Positions 33,973 to 42,484 of a DNA stretch of 64,000 nucleotides are shown piece after piece; position 1 is the first letter of the stretch, and each line of letters begins with the position of its first letter. This DNA is from Ruminococcaceae bacterium UBA5413 (GTDB lineage Bacteria; Bacillota; Clostridia; Oscillospirales; Acutalibacteraceae). Made by a program: the position numbers and the translations under genes. The notes under the pieces were generated by a model. That model made no database searches, was not told the DNA's origin, and worked only from the letters and a program-made list of their open reading frames with translations. The stretch is from NCBI GenBank assembly GCA_002409585.1, contig DHNP01000017.1, positions 35,037 through 99,036 of the forward strand. The letters run 5' to 3'.

Positions 33973-35043
33973 TTGCGAAAAAAAGAAACTCTTAAAATAT
34001 TAATATTTTTTATCGTTTTTGCCGTGCTGCTGCTGCCGGTGTCTTATCTGCTCCGCCCTGACGACGGGCATACAAAGGCGACCTTTGCGGGGTTTTACGC
34101 TGAGGAGAACAACACCCTTGACACAGTCTTTATAGGCAGCAGCGCTGCGTACCGCTACTTCGTACCGCCCCTGCTGTGGAAAAATTACGGCGTTACTTCG
34201 TATGTACTCGCCACTTCGGCCCAGCCGCTTGATACCGTGCCGTACATTATAGCCGAAGCGGAAAAAACACAGAGCCCCAAGCTCTATGTAGTTGAAATAC
34301 GGAGGCTGATAATGGAAGACTACAACATTAAGAACAACCTTTATCAGGAGTCATCTGACAGGGAGTCGCAGCTGCGCCAGGTCGCGGACAACATGAAGTA
34401 CTCACGTAACAGGACGCAGCTTATAAACAGCACGGTAGACGGTGACAAGACGGACTGGCTTATCGACATAATACATAACCATTCAAACTGGAAATATATT
34501 ACATCAAAATCGTTCGGGCTGATGCTCTACAATAAAAAGAGCAGCGTCAAAAGCGCCACCACCATAGGCGCTTGGAAGGAGCTGCAAAAGTTTGAGACGG
34601 AGTCTTATGCGGGGGAGCAGCTCGAGCTTGAAAACAAAACAAAGCAGAAACTCGTAAACCTGCTGAAGTTTTGCAAGGGCAGGGGGCTTAACGTGCTTTT
34701 TGTTTCAACACCTTATGTCGAGGACAGCCAGTATATCGCTTTGGAAAATTATGCTGCCGAAGTCATAAAAAACTACGGGTACGGGTATTTGAACTGCAAT
34801 TACCTCTATGATGAGATAGGGGTCGATTTTTCAAGCGATTTTTATAACAGCCAGCACACTAATATTTTAGGCGCCGAAAAGGTGACAAGCTATATAGGCG
34901 ACTACATAGTGAAAAATTACGCTGTCTTGAGCAGCCACGGCGAAAGCATAGCAAAAGACTGGGATAAAGCTTATGAATCCTGGTCAGCCATAGCCGCGGC
35001 ACAGGAACAGGCGGTAAAGTCGGCTGTCGGCAAAAATAAATAA
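33973..35043 (+). CDS. SGNH-hydrolase-like, membrane-anchored protein (DltD/AlgJ-like partner)
   Basis: The 356-residue protein has one N-terminal membrane helix (residues 7-27) and an extracellular domain. FIGSSAAYR gives the SGNH block I serine and DFYNSQHTN supplies the terminal Asp-x-x-x-x-x-His pair. Proteins of this kind are encoded next to MBOAT genes and finish or assist the acyl transfer outside the cell (AlgJ/AlgX, DltD). The start is TTG, with GGGAG eleven bases upstream at the end of the MBOAT gene. The acceptor cannot be inferred from sequence. Confidence 0.78.
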   Translation: MRKKETLKILIFFIVFAVLLLPVSYLLRPDDGHTKATFAGFYAEENNTLDTVFIGSSAAYRYFVPPLLWKNYGVTSYVLATSAQPLDTVPYIIAEAEKTQSPKLYVVEIRRLIMEDYNIKNNLYQESSDRESQLRQVADNMKYSRNRTQLINSTVDGDKTDWLIDIIHNHSNWKYITSKSFGLMLYNKKSSVKSATTIGAWKELQKFETESYAGEQLELENKTKQKLVNLLKFCKGRGLNVLFVSTPYVEDSQYIALENYAAEVIKNYGYGYLNCNYLYDEIGVDFSSDFYNSQHTNILGAEKVTSYIGDYIVKNYAVLSSHGESIAKDWDKAYESWSAIAAAQEQAVKSAVGKNK

Positions 35044-35067
35044 TTACCTGCAAAACGGTTAAAAAGG

Positions 35068-36507
35068 ATGATGACGTTGGCAAAGTCGGTGGTAGGCAGG
35101 CGGGCGGCCAATCTGATTATGGGACCTGCGCTTTTTGTGGTTTTTACTGTTTTTCTGCCCGCGGGCGTTTTTACTACATTTGCCCAAAGGACCGCGGTGG
35201 CGACTGTGGCATGGATGGCTTACTGGTGGATAACCGCCCCTGTGGATTATGCCGTGACCGGTTTTGTGCCTATAGTCGCTAATGCCCTGTTCTCCATGGT
35301 AAGTATGGACAAACTTATAGCAAGCTACTCAGATGAAACTATCATGCTGCTTATCGGTGCCTGCATACTTTCAGTTTCATGGGGTGAAGTGGGGCTCGAC
35401 AAGCGCATTGCATCTTCTTTCCTTGCCCTTATAGGTCCGTCGCTGACAAACCAGATTATCTTTTGGTTTATGCTTTGTGCGTTCCTTTCATCTATTCTGC
35501 CGAATGCGGTTGTTTGCGCGGTTATAACACCCATAGCCGTTTCAATGCTTAAGTATGTGGGCATAACTGACATATCAAAGAGTGAGACCGGTTCCGTCAT
35601 ACTGCTTACCATAGCGTGGGCGACGGGCATAGGCGGGCTTGCTACTCCGCTTGGCGGAGCGATGAACCTTGTCATAATAAATTACATACAAAAACTTACG
35701 GGAAAAGAGTACTTGTACTGGGACTGGGTGGTTAAGTTCGCTCCGGTCATGCTTGTGCTTGTTTTAAGCAATATAGCCTATCTGCTGGCAATTAAGCCCA
35801 AAGGCGGAGACCTTACAGGCTCAAAAGAGTACTTTGCACGTCTTAAAAAATCAATGGGAAAGATGGGCCGCAGCGAGATTGCATGCCTTGTGCTTTTTAT
35901 ATCGGCAACAGCACTGGCATTTACACGCAGCCTTTATGCTTCCGTTCTGCCAGGCCTTAAGCCTGCCTATGTTTTCATTATATTCGCCGTAATTTCGTTT
36001 TTTCTGCGCAGACCTGACGGTACAAGGATTATGGTATGGAGCAGTGTGCAAAAAAAAATGACATGGGGTCTTTTCTTCGTTTTCGGAGGGGGCCTTGCCG
36101 TAGGTACGCTTATAAGCGAAAGCGGGGCCGGCAAATCCCTTGGAGCCTTGTGCGCTTCAATGGGGCTTAAAGGCGGATTTATTACCGTATTTGCCATTAT
36201 GCTTTTAGTGATGATTGTTTCGGATATAACGAGTAATACTGCCACAGCTGCCGTTTGCATACCCGTTGTTATAAGCGTGGCATCCGGTATTGACCTTAAT
36301 CCAATTCCTTATATTTACACTGCTACCATAGGCGTAAACCTCGCATATGTGTTTCCTACGTCTATCAGGGCCATTCCGGTAGGGTACGGCCTTTCACCTA
36401 AGTATATGTTTAAAAAGGGAATCGCGCTTTGGGCTATCACGTGCATTTTAATGAGTGTTACGGCGTGGGCGCTTATATCTTTCTGGCCGGCGTTCAGCCT
36501 GGCGTAA
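35068..36507 (+). CDS. DASS-family sodium/anion (dicarboxylate or sulfate) symporter
   Basis: The 479-residue transporter of about 11-12 helices belongs to the divalent anion:sodium symporter family. The two substrate/Na+ hairpin motifs appear as SSILPNAVVCAVITP and ITSNTATAAVCIPVV, the second a clear SNT box. Substrates of the family are succinate, malate, fumarate, citrate or sulfate. It sits in the middle of the acyl-transfer cassette, where a transporter is not expected. ATG 35068 is given; AAGGA overlaps it, so TTG 35077, with eight-base spacing, is a plausible true start. Confidence 0.88.
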   Translation: MMTLAKSVVGRRAANLIMGPALFVVFTVFLPAGVFTTFAQRTAVATVAWMAYWWITAPVDYAVTGFVPIVANALFSMVSMDKLIASYSDETIMLLIGACILSVSWGEVGLDKRIASSFLALIGPSLTNQIIFWFMLCAFLSSILPNAVVCAVITPIAVSMLKYVGITDISKSETGSVILLTIAWATGIGGLATPLGGAMNLVIINYIQKLTGKEYLYWDWVVKFAPVMLVLVLSNIAYLLAIKPKGGDLTGSKEYFARLKKSMGKMGRSEIACLVLFISATALAFTRSLYASVLPGLKPAYVFIIFAVISFFLRRPDGTRIMVWSSVQKKMTWGLFFVFGGGLAVGTLISESGAGKSLGALCASMGLKGGFITVFAIMLLVMIVSDITSNTATAAVCIPVVISVASGIDLNPIPYIYTATIGVNLAYVFPTSIRAIPVGYGLSPKYMFKKGIALWAITCILMSVTAWALISFWPAFSLA

Positions 36508-36537
36508 ACTTGACGACTGAGGAAAGGATTTTATTTT

Positions 36538-37989
36538 ATGAAGTTTAAATCCATACTTGAAGCATTAAAATTTTTTTCCATGAAAACCCCCGGCAAGCTC
36601 TGCCTTGCCGACATGGACGAAAAAGTAACTTACTCGCAGTACTACGGCAGGATATGCGGCACGGCGGATTTTTTACTTAAAAAGGGCATAAAGGCCGGCG
36701 ACAAAGTCGTTATGAGCGCACAGCAGACCGTGGGCTACCTTACCGCCTGCCACGCCGTGCAGATGGCCGGAGGAATTTTTGTACCTTTGGAAAAAAATGC
36801 CGGTACGGACAGGGTAAACGAGATAATAGAAAGGACTGGCGCGGCGCTCTACATAGGGCCGGAGGCGGTGGACATATGCCCGCGGCTTGACGCGGCGGCT
36901 TTGCCCAAGCTCTGCAGGGACGGCGAGCCGTGCGCGCTGCCGGAAGCAGACGGCGACTCCATGATACTTTTTACAACCGGTACGACAGGCGCCTCAAAGG
37001 GGATACTCCTTACACATTCGTCAGAAGTGGCCGTTGCCGAAAATGTCAAATACGGCGTTGAAATGAAAGAAAACAACGTGGAAATTATTCCGATGCCGAT
37101 GAACCATTCGTTTGCCATACGCCGCTATTTTGCCGATATGATAAACGGCAGCACGGCGCTGCTGCTTGACGGCACGGTTTTTGTAGAAAACTTTTTCCAT
37201 ATGATGGACGAGTATAAGGCGACGTCGTTTGCCATGGCTCCGGCGGCCCTTGCCATTATACTTAAACTGTCGGGCGACAGGCTCGGCAGGTACGGTAAGC
37301 AGCTTGACTACATACAGTTCGGTTCGGCGCCTATCCCCGAAACTGAAAAGAAAAAGCTGCTTGAGCTTCTGCCGGAGTGCCGCCTCTACAACATTTACGG
37401 TACCACCGAGGCCGGCTGCGCGTGCGTGCTGAACTTTAACAGCAAAGAAAACCGCCCCGGCTGCATAGGCAGGCCGACGGTTAATTCAAAGTTTACGTTT
37501 TCCGATGAAAACGGACGGATTTTTGAAGCTAAAGAGAACCGCCCCGGCTGCCTCGTTTGCTCAGGCGGCATGACCATGAAAGGGTACTTTAACGACCCCT
37601 GCCTGACAAAGTCGGTAATGAAGGACGGCGGCGTTTACTCAAATGACATCGGTTATGTCGGCGGCGACGGGCTCATCTACCTTATAGGGCGCGCCGACGA
37701 CGTCATCAACACAGGCGGCAACAAAATCGCGCCCGGTGAAATAGAAGAGCTTGCGAACAGTTTTCCCGGTGTTGCGGAAAGCGCCTGCGTGCCTGTGGGC
37801 GACCCGCTTTTAGGCAGCGTGCCTAAACTTTTCATAGCCGCGGACAAAGAGGTGGACACAACGCTCCTGTACAGCTACCTTTCCGAAAAACTTGAAAAGT
37901 ATAAATTGCCGAAGTCTATAGTACAGATAGACAAGCTCCCGCGTACATATAACGGCAAGATATGGCGCAGCAAGTTAAAGGAAGCTTAA
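36538..37989 (+). CDS. AMP-forming acid:carrier ligase (ANL superfamily, DltA-like position)
   Basis: The 483-residue adenylating enzyme has the P-loop LFTTGTTGASKG, the A5 motif YNIYGTTEAGCA, the hinge GRADDVINTGGNKIAPGEIEE and the C-terminal catalytic lysine region PRTYNGKIWRSKL. The short length and the carrier protein gene 44 bp downstream suggest it loads an acid onto that carrier rather than CoA. The substrate pocket cannot be read reliably by eye; D-alanine, a fatty acid, a hydroxy acid or a dicarboxylic acid are all open. AAAGGA lies nine bases before the ATG. Confidence 0.88.
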   Translation: MKFKSILEALKFFSMKTPGKLCLADMDEKVTYSQYYGRICGTADFLLKKGIKAGDKVVMSAQQTVGYLTACHAVQMAGGIFVPLEKNAGTDRVNEIIERTGAALYIGPEAVDICPRLDAAALPKLCRDGEPCALPEADGDSMILFTTGTTGASKGILLTHSSEVAVAENVKYGVEMKENNVEIIPMPMNHSFAIRRYFADMINGSTALLLDGTVFVENFFHMMDEYKATSFAMAPAALAIILKLSGDRLGRYGKQLDYIQFGSAPIPETEKKKLLELLPECRLYNIYGTTEAGCACVLNFNSKENRPGCIGRPTVNSKFTFSDENGRIFEAKENRPGCLVCSGGMTMKGYFNDPCLTKSVMKDGGVYSNDIGYVGGDGLIYLIGRADDVINTGGNKIAPGEIEELANSFPGVAESACVPVGDPLLGSVPKLFIAADKEVDTTLLYSYLSEKLEKYKLPKSIVQIDKLPRTYNGKIWRSKLKEA

Positions 37990-38033
37990 AGCAGGCAGTT
38001 TCAGCCGTATGAACGGCAGAAGGAGTATTAGTT

Positions 38034-38261
38034 ATGGAAGAACTGATAGATATTCTTTTGACTGTAAAACCAAACATAGACTACACAAAGGAAAAAGCAC
38101 TGGTAGACGACGGGATTATCGACTCGCTCGACATCGTAAGCATAATCTCCGAACTGTCAGACGCTTACGGCATAACCGTCCCGTCAACGGAAATAAAGCC
38201 GGAAAATTTCAACTCGGCTTCCGCCATATACGGTATGGTGCAGAGGCTTAAGGAAGACTGA
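38034..38261 (+). CDS. Acyl/D-alanyl-type carrier protein
   Basis: This 75-residue four-helix carrier has the phosphopantetheine attachment serine S31 in IIDSLDIVS. The sequence is closer in style to small stand-alone carriers (DltC-like) than to fatty-acid AcpP, which usually has DSLDTVE. AGGAG is eight bases upstream. It is the last gene of the cassette and is followed by a strong terminator, so it is stoichiometrically co-expressed with ligase and acyltransferase. Confidence 0.9.
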   Translation: MEELIDILLTVKPNIDYTKEKALVDDGIIDSLDIVSIISELSDAYGITVPSTEIKPENFNSASAIYGMVQRLKED

Positions 38262-38280
38262 GCGTTTTTAAGTTTTTTCC

Positions 38281-38314
38281 GCCGCCGTTTTTTAAAGTAC
38301 GGCGGCACTTTTTT
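38281..38314 (+). terminator. Terminator of the acylation cassette
   Basis: GCCGCCGT and ACGGCGGC arms (38281-38288, 38299-38306) with a T/A-rich loop are followed by TTTTTT. Confidence 0.88.
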
Positions 38315-38328
38315 GCCCTCAGGAAACG

Positions 38329-38366
38329 CGCCGCGCAAAGTCAGGACATCAGGGCGTTGCGCGGCG
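38329..38366. repeat. GC-rich hairpin after the terminator
   Basis: Perfect 10-bp arms CGCCGCGCAA and TTGCGCGGCG, with flanking AAACG/CGTTT, enclose 18 bases. The remaining sequence up to 38538 is AT-rich, with two TATAAT boxes (near 38453 and 38478) that probably include the glucokinase promoter. Confidence 0.45.
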
Positions 38367-38538
38367 TACGTTTCAGCGGAACACAAGCTGTGCGGAAGTG
38401 TGATTAAATTTTTAAAAAATTGTAAGATATATTTACTTTTTACATATATAAATGATATAATTGATAAAATTGAAAAGATATAATTTTTCTCTTTAAAAAT
38501 ATTGTCGCCGTATATTTAACGGAAGAGGGTATTAAGAA

Positions 38539-39486
38539 TTGTACTATCTCGGTGTGGACCTTGGCGGCACAAACATAGCCGCCGGAGTTGTTGACGAAAA
38601 TTACCGCATTATTGCGCGTGCTAACAGAAAAACCCATGTGCCGTGTACTCCCGACGAAATTTGCTGCCAGATAGCCGGAACCGTTTTTGACGCCATAGAA
38701 AATGCGGGCGAAACGGTAGACAGCTTCAAGTACATAGGCATAGGCACTCCGGGAGCCGTTAACCGCGACACCGGCATTGTGGAGTATGCAAACAACCTGC
38801 ACTTTACAAACCTTGAGCTGCAAAAGCTTTTAAAGGAACGCGTAAGGAAAGACGTAATCATCGAAAACGACGCGAACGCCGCGGCTTACGGCGAGTATAA
38901 AGCAGGCGTGCTTAAAGGCGCAACAAACGCGCTTGCCATAACGCTCGGCACGGGCATAGGCAGCGGCATAATCATAAACGGCGCAATATATGCCGGTACT
39001 AATTTTTCCGCTGGGGAAATGGGCCATATGGTAATAGCCGCCGGCGGCAGGGAATGCACCTGCGGCAGAAAAGGCTGCTGGGAGGCGTACGCTTCCGCTA
39101 CAGGCCTTATAAATATGACTAAGGAAGAAATGGCCAAAACGGATAAAAATTCGGAAATGTGGAGAACCGCCGGAAGCCTTGACAACGTTGACGGGCGCAC
39201 GGCCTTTGATGCCATGCGCAAGGGCGACGCGGCCGCTAAAAAAGTAGTTGACGGGTACATATATTACCTTGCGTGCGGCATCATAAACTGCATAAACATC
39301 CTTGAGCCGGATAAACTGTGTATCGGCGGAGGCATAAGCAACGAGGGCGAAAGCCTTCTCGCGCCTCTGCGTGAGTACGTAGCTCGTGAAAATTACGCGA
39401 AAAATTCTAAAAAGCAGACAGTCATATGCAAGGCGAGCCTCGGCAACGATGCGGGCATAATAGGCGCGGCGCTTCTCGGTGAATAA
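38539..39486 (+). CDS. glcK: ROK-family glucokinase
   Basis: The 315-residue kinase phosphorylates glucose. The phosphate-binding motifs are GVDLGGTNIAAG and ALTLGTGIGSG-like ITLGTGIGSG. The catalytic aspartate is in IIENDANAAA, and the ROK zinc motif is CTCGRKGCWEAYAS. The start is TTG with GAAGAGGG upstream. With pgi in the same window it supports a glycolytic role; other ROK hexokinases cannot be excluded. Confidence 0.88.
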   Translation: MYYLGVDLGGTNIAAGVVDENYRIIARANRKTHVPCTPDEICCQIAGTVFDAIENAGETVDSFKYIGIGTPGAVNRDTGIVEYANNLHFTNLELQKLLKERVRKDVIIENDANAAAYGEYKAGVLKGATNALAITLGTGIGSGIIINGAIYAGTNFSAGEMGHMVIAAGGRECTCGRKGCWEAYASATGLINMTKEEMAKTDKNSEMWRTAGSLDNVDGRTAFDAMRKGDAAAKKVVDGYIYYLACGIINCINILEPDKLCIGGGISNEGESLLAPLREYVARENYAKNSKKQTVICKASLGNDAGIIGAALLGE

Positions 39487-39542
39487 CCTGCCGCGCCGCT
39501 TTTTTTCTGCCGGCAGGGGAACTTAATGTAAGGACTTGCGAT

Positions 39543-40127
39543 ATGTTCCATTTTTTTGCAATGCTTTCACGTATGAAAAATATAAACAGGTGGGGCCTGA
39601 TGAGGAACACGCGCCCTGAGAACCTGTGCGAGCACAGCTTTGAAACCGCCGTCATAGCGCATGCCCTCGCCGTCCTGCGCAACACGCGCTTCGGCGGCAG
39701 CGTGAGCGCGGAGCGCACGGCGGTGCTCGCGCTGTACCACGACTGCACCGAAATTATAACCGGCGACATGCCTACGCCGGTAAAGTATTTCAGCGCGGAT
39801 ATCCGTTCGGCTTACGGCGAGGTTGAAAAAGTCGCAAGGGAGAAACTGCTGGACTTTCTGCCGGACGATATGGCCGACGTTTACCGGCCGCTTTTGGGGC
39901 AGCCTGAAGAAGCTTCAGATAAAGAGCTTATGCCGCTCGTAAAAGCTGCCGACAAGATATCGGCGCTTATAAAATGCGTAGAGGAAAAACGCATGGGCAA
40001 CAAGGAATTTTCAAAAGCGGAGGTCTCTTTAAGAAAAAGCATTGCAGGCTTCCATCTGCCGGAGGCCGACTGCTTTGTAAAAGAATTCCTGCCGTCATAC
40101 AGCCTCACGCTTGACGAGCAGGAATAA
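39543..40127 (+). CDS. yfbR: HD-domain 5'-deoxynucleotidase (YfbR-like)
   Basis: The 194-residue phosphohydrolase dephosphorylates deoxynucleoside 5'-monophosphates in the characterised homologue. Metal ligands are His31 (CEHSFET) and the His66-Asp67 pair in LYHDCTEIITGDMPTPVKY, followed by LVKAADKISALIKC. AAGGA precedes the ATG. It is probably co-transcribed with glcK. Confidence 0.88.
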   Translation: MFHFFAMLSRMKNINRWGLMRNTRPENLCEHSFETAVIAHALAVLRNTRFGGSVSAERTAVLALYHDCTEIITGDMPTPVKYFSADIRSAYGEVEKVAREKLLDFLPDDMADVYRPLLGQPEEASDKELMPLVKAADKISALIKCVEEKRMGNKEFSKAEVSLRKSIAGFHLPEADCFVKEFLPSYSLTLDEQE

Positions 40128-40181
40128 AGTTCGGGGCTTACGCAAAGCTGCTCACTGATTAAAATTAAAGGGTTTGATACT

Positions 40182-41264
40182 GTGAAAAAAAGTAAACTTG
40201 TCATACTGCGCAACGCTGCCATACTGGTTTTGAGCCTTATAATGCTTGTGGCCGGCATAGGGTGCCTTTACGCCGACAACCTGCTTAACAAGATAAACTA
40301 TGTTTCACCGGACGATTCTTCAAAGGTAAAGACAGGCTCCCTTTTCGCCGACGACAGCGCCGCCGGCACGGGCAATGAAAAAGCGGGCACGGTTGGCGGG
40401 CTTTACCATGACGATGCCATAACGAACATACTGCTTTTAGGGGTGGACGATTACCAGAAAAACGACAGCGGGAGAAGCGACAGCATGATGCTTGTTTCTG
40501 TTGACACGCGCCATCAAAAGCTGAAGGTGACGTCGTTTTTGCGCGACACGTACCTTGCCATACCAGGCATAGGCAGCAATAAGCTCACAAACGCGTACAG
40601 CTTAGGCGGCGGAAAAGTAAAAGGCGCCAAAAAGATAGTTTCAACTATTGAGGCAAATTTCGGTACGGACATAGACCGCTTCGTTATAATAGATTTTAAC
40701 GCTTTTGTAAAAATAATCGACCGGCTCGGCGGCGTTACCATAACCCTTACAACGAAAACGGATTCGCGGGGCCGCACGGAAGCCGACCTTATAAACCTTT
40801 ACTCGGGCGATAAAAACAAAGTGCATAACGGCGTTAACAACCTGAGCGGCAAGCAGGCAAGGTACTACGCGCGCATAAGGGCTATAGGCGACGACTACGG
40901 GCGCACTGAGCGCCAGCGCAAAATCTTTTCAAGCCTTGTGGGCAAGCTTAAAAGTTCAAGCATAACGGATATTTACGGTATATTGGCCGACACGCTTTCG
41001 CTTGTTACTACCAATATGACAAAGGGTGAAGTTACGTCCATGGCTTCTAACTCGCTCACTTACCTTAACTATCCGGTAACGCAGAGCCGTATTCCCGCAG
41101 ACGGCGAATATACACCGAGTGACAATGTGATTATTGCCGGCAAAAAAAGCGATGTCCTGATTCCAGACTTAGCTAAATGCAAAAAAACACTTGCTGATTT
41201 TATTTTCGAAAATGATATACCGAGCGAGGTATATGACGACACATCCGCGTCTGCCGCCGGATAA
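40182..41264 (+). CDS. LytR-CpsA-Psr (LCP) family glycopolymer transferase
   Basis: This 360-residue membrane-anchored enzyme has one N-terminal helix (residues 9-30) and an extracellular LCP domain. Core residues are in NILLLGVDDYQKNDSGRSDSMMLVSVD, read as two parts, and in FLRDTYLAIPG, FVIIDFNAFVKIID and ARYYARIRAIGDDYGRTERQ with its arginines. LCP enzymes attach teichoic acid or capsule glycans to peptidoglycan. The start is GTG. It lies a few kilobases from the acylation cassette, whose acceptor could be such a polymer, but no direct link is shown. Confidence 0.92.
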   Translation: MKKSKLVILRNAAILVLSLIMLVAGIGCLYADNLLNKINYVSPDDSSKVKTGSLFADDSAAGTGNEKAGTVGGLYHDDAITNILLLGVDDYQKNDSGRSDSMMLVSVDTRHQKLKVTSFLRDTYLAIPGIGSNKLTNAYSLGGGKVKGAKKIVSTIEANFGTDIDRFVIIDFNAFVKIIDRLGGVTITLTTKTDSRGRTEADLINLYSGDKNKVHNGVNNLSGKQARYYARIRAIGDDYGRTERQRKIFSSLVGKLKSSSITDIYGILADTLSLVTTNMTKGEVTSMASNSLTYLNYPVTQSRIPADGEYTPSDNVIIAGKKSDVLIPDLAKCKKTLADFIFENDIPSEVYDDTSASAAG

Positions 41265-41311
41265 TATTTTATAACAGGCGTTAATAAATGCAAATGCGCC
41301 GCGCGGCGTAT

Positions 41312-41366
41312 TAAAAAACACCCCTTTAGTTATCACAGTATAGCATACTGCCTGACTAAAGGGGTG
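41312..41366 (-). terminator. Terminator of the nusB-ispA operon with nested stem
   Basis: Perfect 12-bp arms (41319-41330, 41355-41366) enclose an inner CAGTAT/ATACTG stem. On the minus strand the hairpin is followed by TTTTTT (41313-41318). Confidence 0.9.
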
Positions 41367-41397
41367 CGCTGCAGTTAGGGCTTATGGCATTTTTATA

Positions 41398-42285
41398 TCA
41401 GTTTTTTCTGTTTGCAAGCCGCCCTGCAAAATTTTTAAGGTACTGCCCGTCTTTACCGAATACGTCAAGTGCCGAAACAGCCGTTCCGGTAAGCTCCCTG
41501 ACGGCTTCTTGCGCTTTTTCCATACCCATTGTCGAAACGTAAGTGCTTTTGCCCTTTTCGGCGTCGCTGCCGACGGGCTTGCCTAGGGCTTCCTCATTTG
41601 CCGAAACGTCAAGTATATCGTCGACTATCTGGAAGGATATGCCGACTGCTTTGGAGAAGGTAACGGCGGCGGCGGTCTGCTTTTCATCAGCTCCGGCGAG
41701 AATGCATCCCATCTTTGCCGCAGCCAGTATAAGGGCGCCGGTTTTGCACTCGTCCATTTTGAGCAGCATGTCGGCTGAAATGCTCTGCCCTTCGCTTTCG
41801 AGGTCTATTTCCTGGCCGCCGGCCATACCGTAAGCGCCTGCCGCTTTTGCAAGCGTCCCCGCGGCGGCGGCCGCTTTTTCGGCTCCGGCATTGTTTATGC
41901 TTTCTTCGGAGAGCATGGTTTCAAAAGCGGCGGTCAGAAGGGCGTCGCCCGCGAGCAAGGCCTGTGCCTCACCGAAAACAACGTGGTTTGAGGGCCTGCC
42001 GCGCCTCATGCCGTCGTCGTCCATGCATGGCAGGTCGTCGTGTATGAGCGAGTACGTATGCACCATCTCAAGCGCGCACGCGAAAGGCAGCGCGGCCTCC
42101 TGGTCGCCGCCGCACAGGCCGCAGAACTCAAGCAGCAGTACGGGGCGGATCCTTTTCCCGCCTGCAAGGAGGCTGTAACGCATTGCATTAAAAAGTTTTT
42201 GCTGGGGCAATGCTTTCTCAGGAACATATTCAGCGAGTGATGTTTCTATTGCTTTAACGTAATCTTCCCTTTTAATCCTGCCCAT
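41398..42285 (-). CDS. ispA: Farnesyl diphosphate synthase (trans-polyprenyl synthase)
   Basis: The 295-residue enzyme condenses isopentenyl diphosphate units. The first aspartate-rich motif DDLPCMDDD with RRG is present, and the second is VDDILD. GGKRIRP at the N-terminal third binds IPP. ATG 42285 has GAGGAG seven bases upstream, and the gene overlaps xseB by 14 bases. The two residues inside the first motif (Cys-Met) are usual for the short-chain bacterial type. Confidence 0.94.
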   Translation of the reverse strand: MGRIKREDYVKAIETSLAEYVPEKALPQQKLFNAMRYSLLAGGKRIRPVLLLEFCGLCGGDQEAALPFACALEMVHTYSLIHDDLPCMDDDGMRRGRPSNHVVFGEAQALLAGDALLTAAFETMLSEESINNAGAEKAAAAAGTLAKAAGAYGMAGGQEIDLESEGQSISADMLLKMDECKTGALILAAAKMGCILAGADEKQTAAAVTFSKAVGISFQIVDDILDVSANEEALGKPVGSDAEKGKSTYVSTMGMEKAQEAVRELTGTAVSALDVFGKDGQYLKNFAGRLANRKN

Positions 42286-42484
42286 CTTTTTTCTCCTCAA
42301 CAGCAGTAAGCTCTGTTATTTTCTGCTCGGCGGAAGAAAGCTTTTTGTAGCAGAACGATGCGAGCGCCGTCCCTTCTTCAAAAAGCTTAAGCGAGCCTTC
42401 AAGGGTTTCTTCCCCGCCCTCGAGCTTTTCAACTATTGCGCCGAGCTTTTCCGCCGCGTCTTCAAAAGTCATCTTCTTATTCAT
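42272..42484 (-). CDS. xseB: Exodeoxyribonuclease VII small subunit
   Basis: The 70-residue coiled protein has the family pattern MTFEDAAEKLGAIVEKLEGG, LEGSLKLFEEGTAL and CYKKLSSAEQKI. It oligomerises with XseA. GGAGG is nine bases before ATG 42484, which overlaps the xseA end by eight bases. Confidence 0.95.
   Translation of the reverse strand: MNKKMTFEDAAEKLGAIVEKLEGGEETLEGSLKLFEEGTALASFCYKKLSSAEQKITELTAVEEKKDGQD

Noticed and set aside
32387..38261. Canonical dltABCD operon
   Set aside because: The ligase and carrier come last, a DASS transporter is inserted and no DltX-like peptide is seen. The analogy is kept but not the name.
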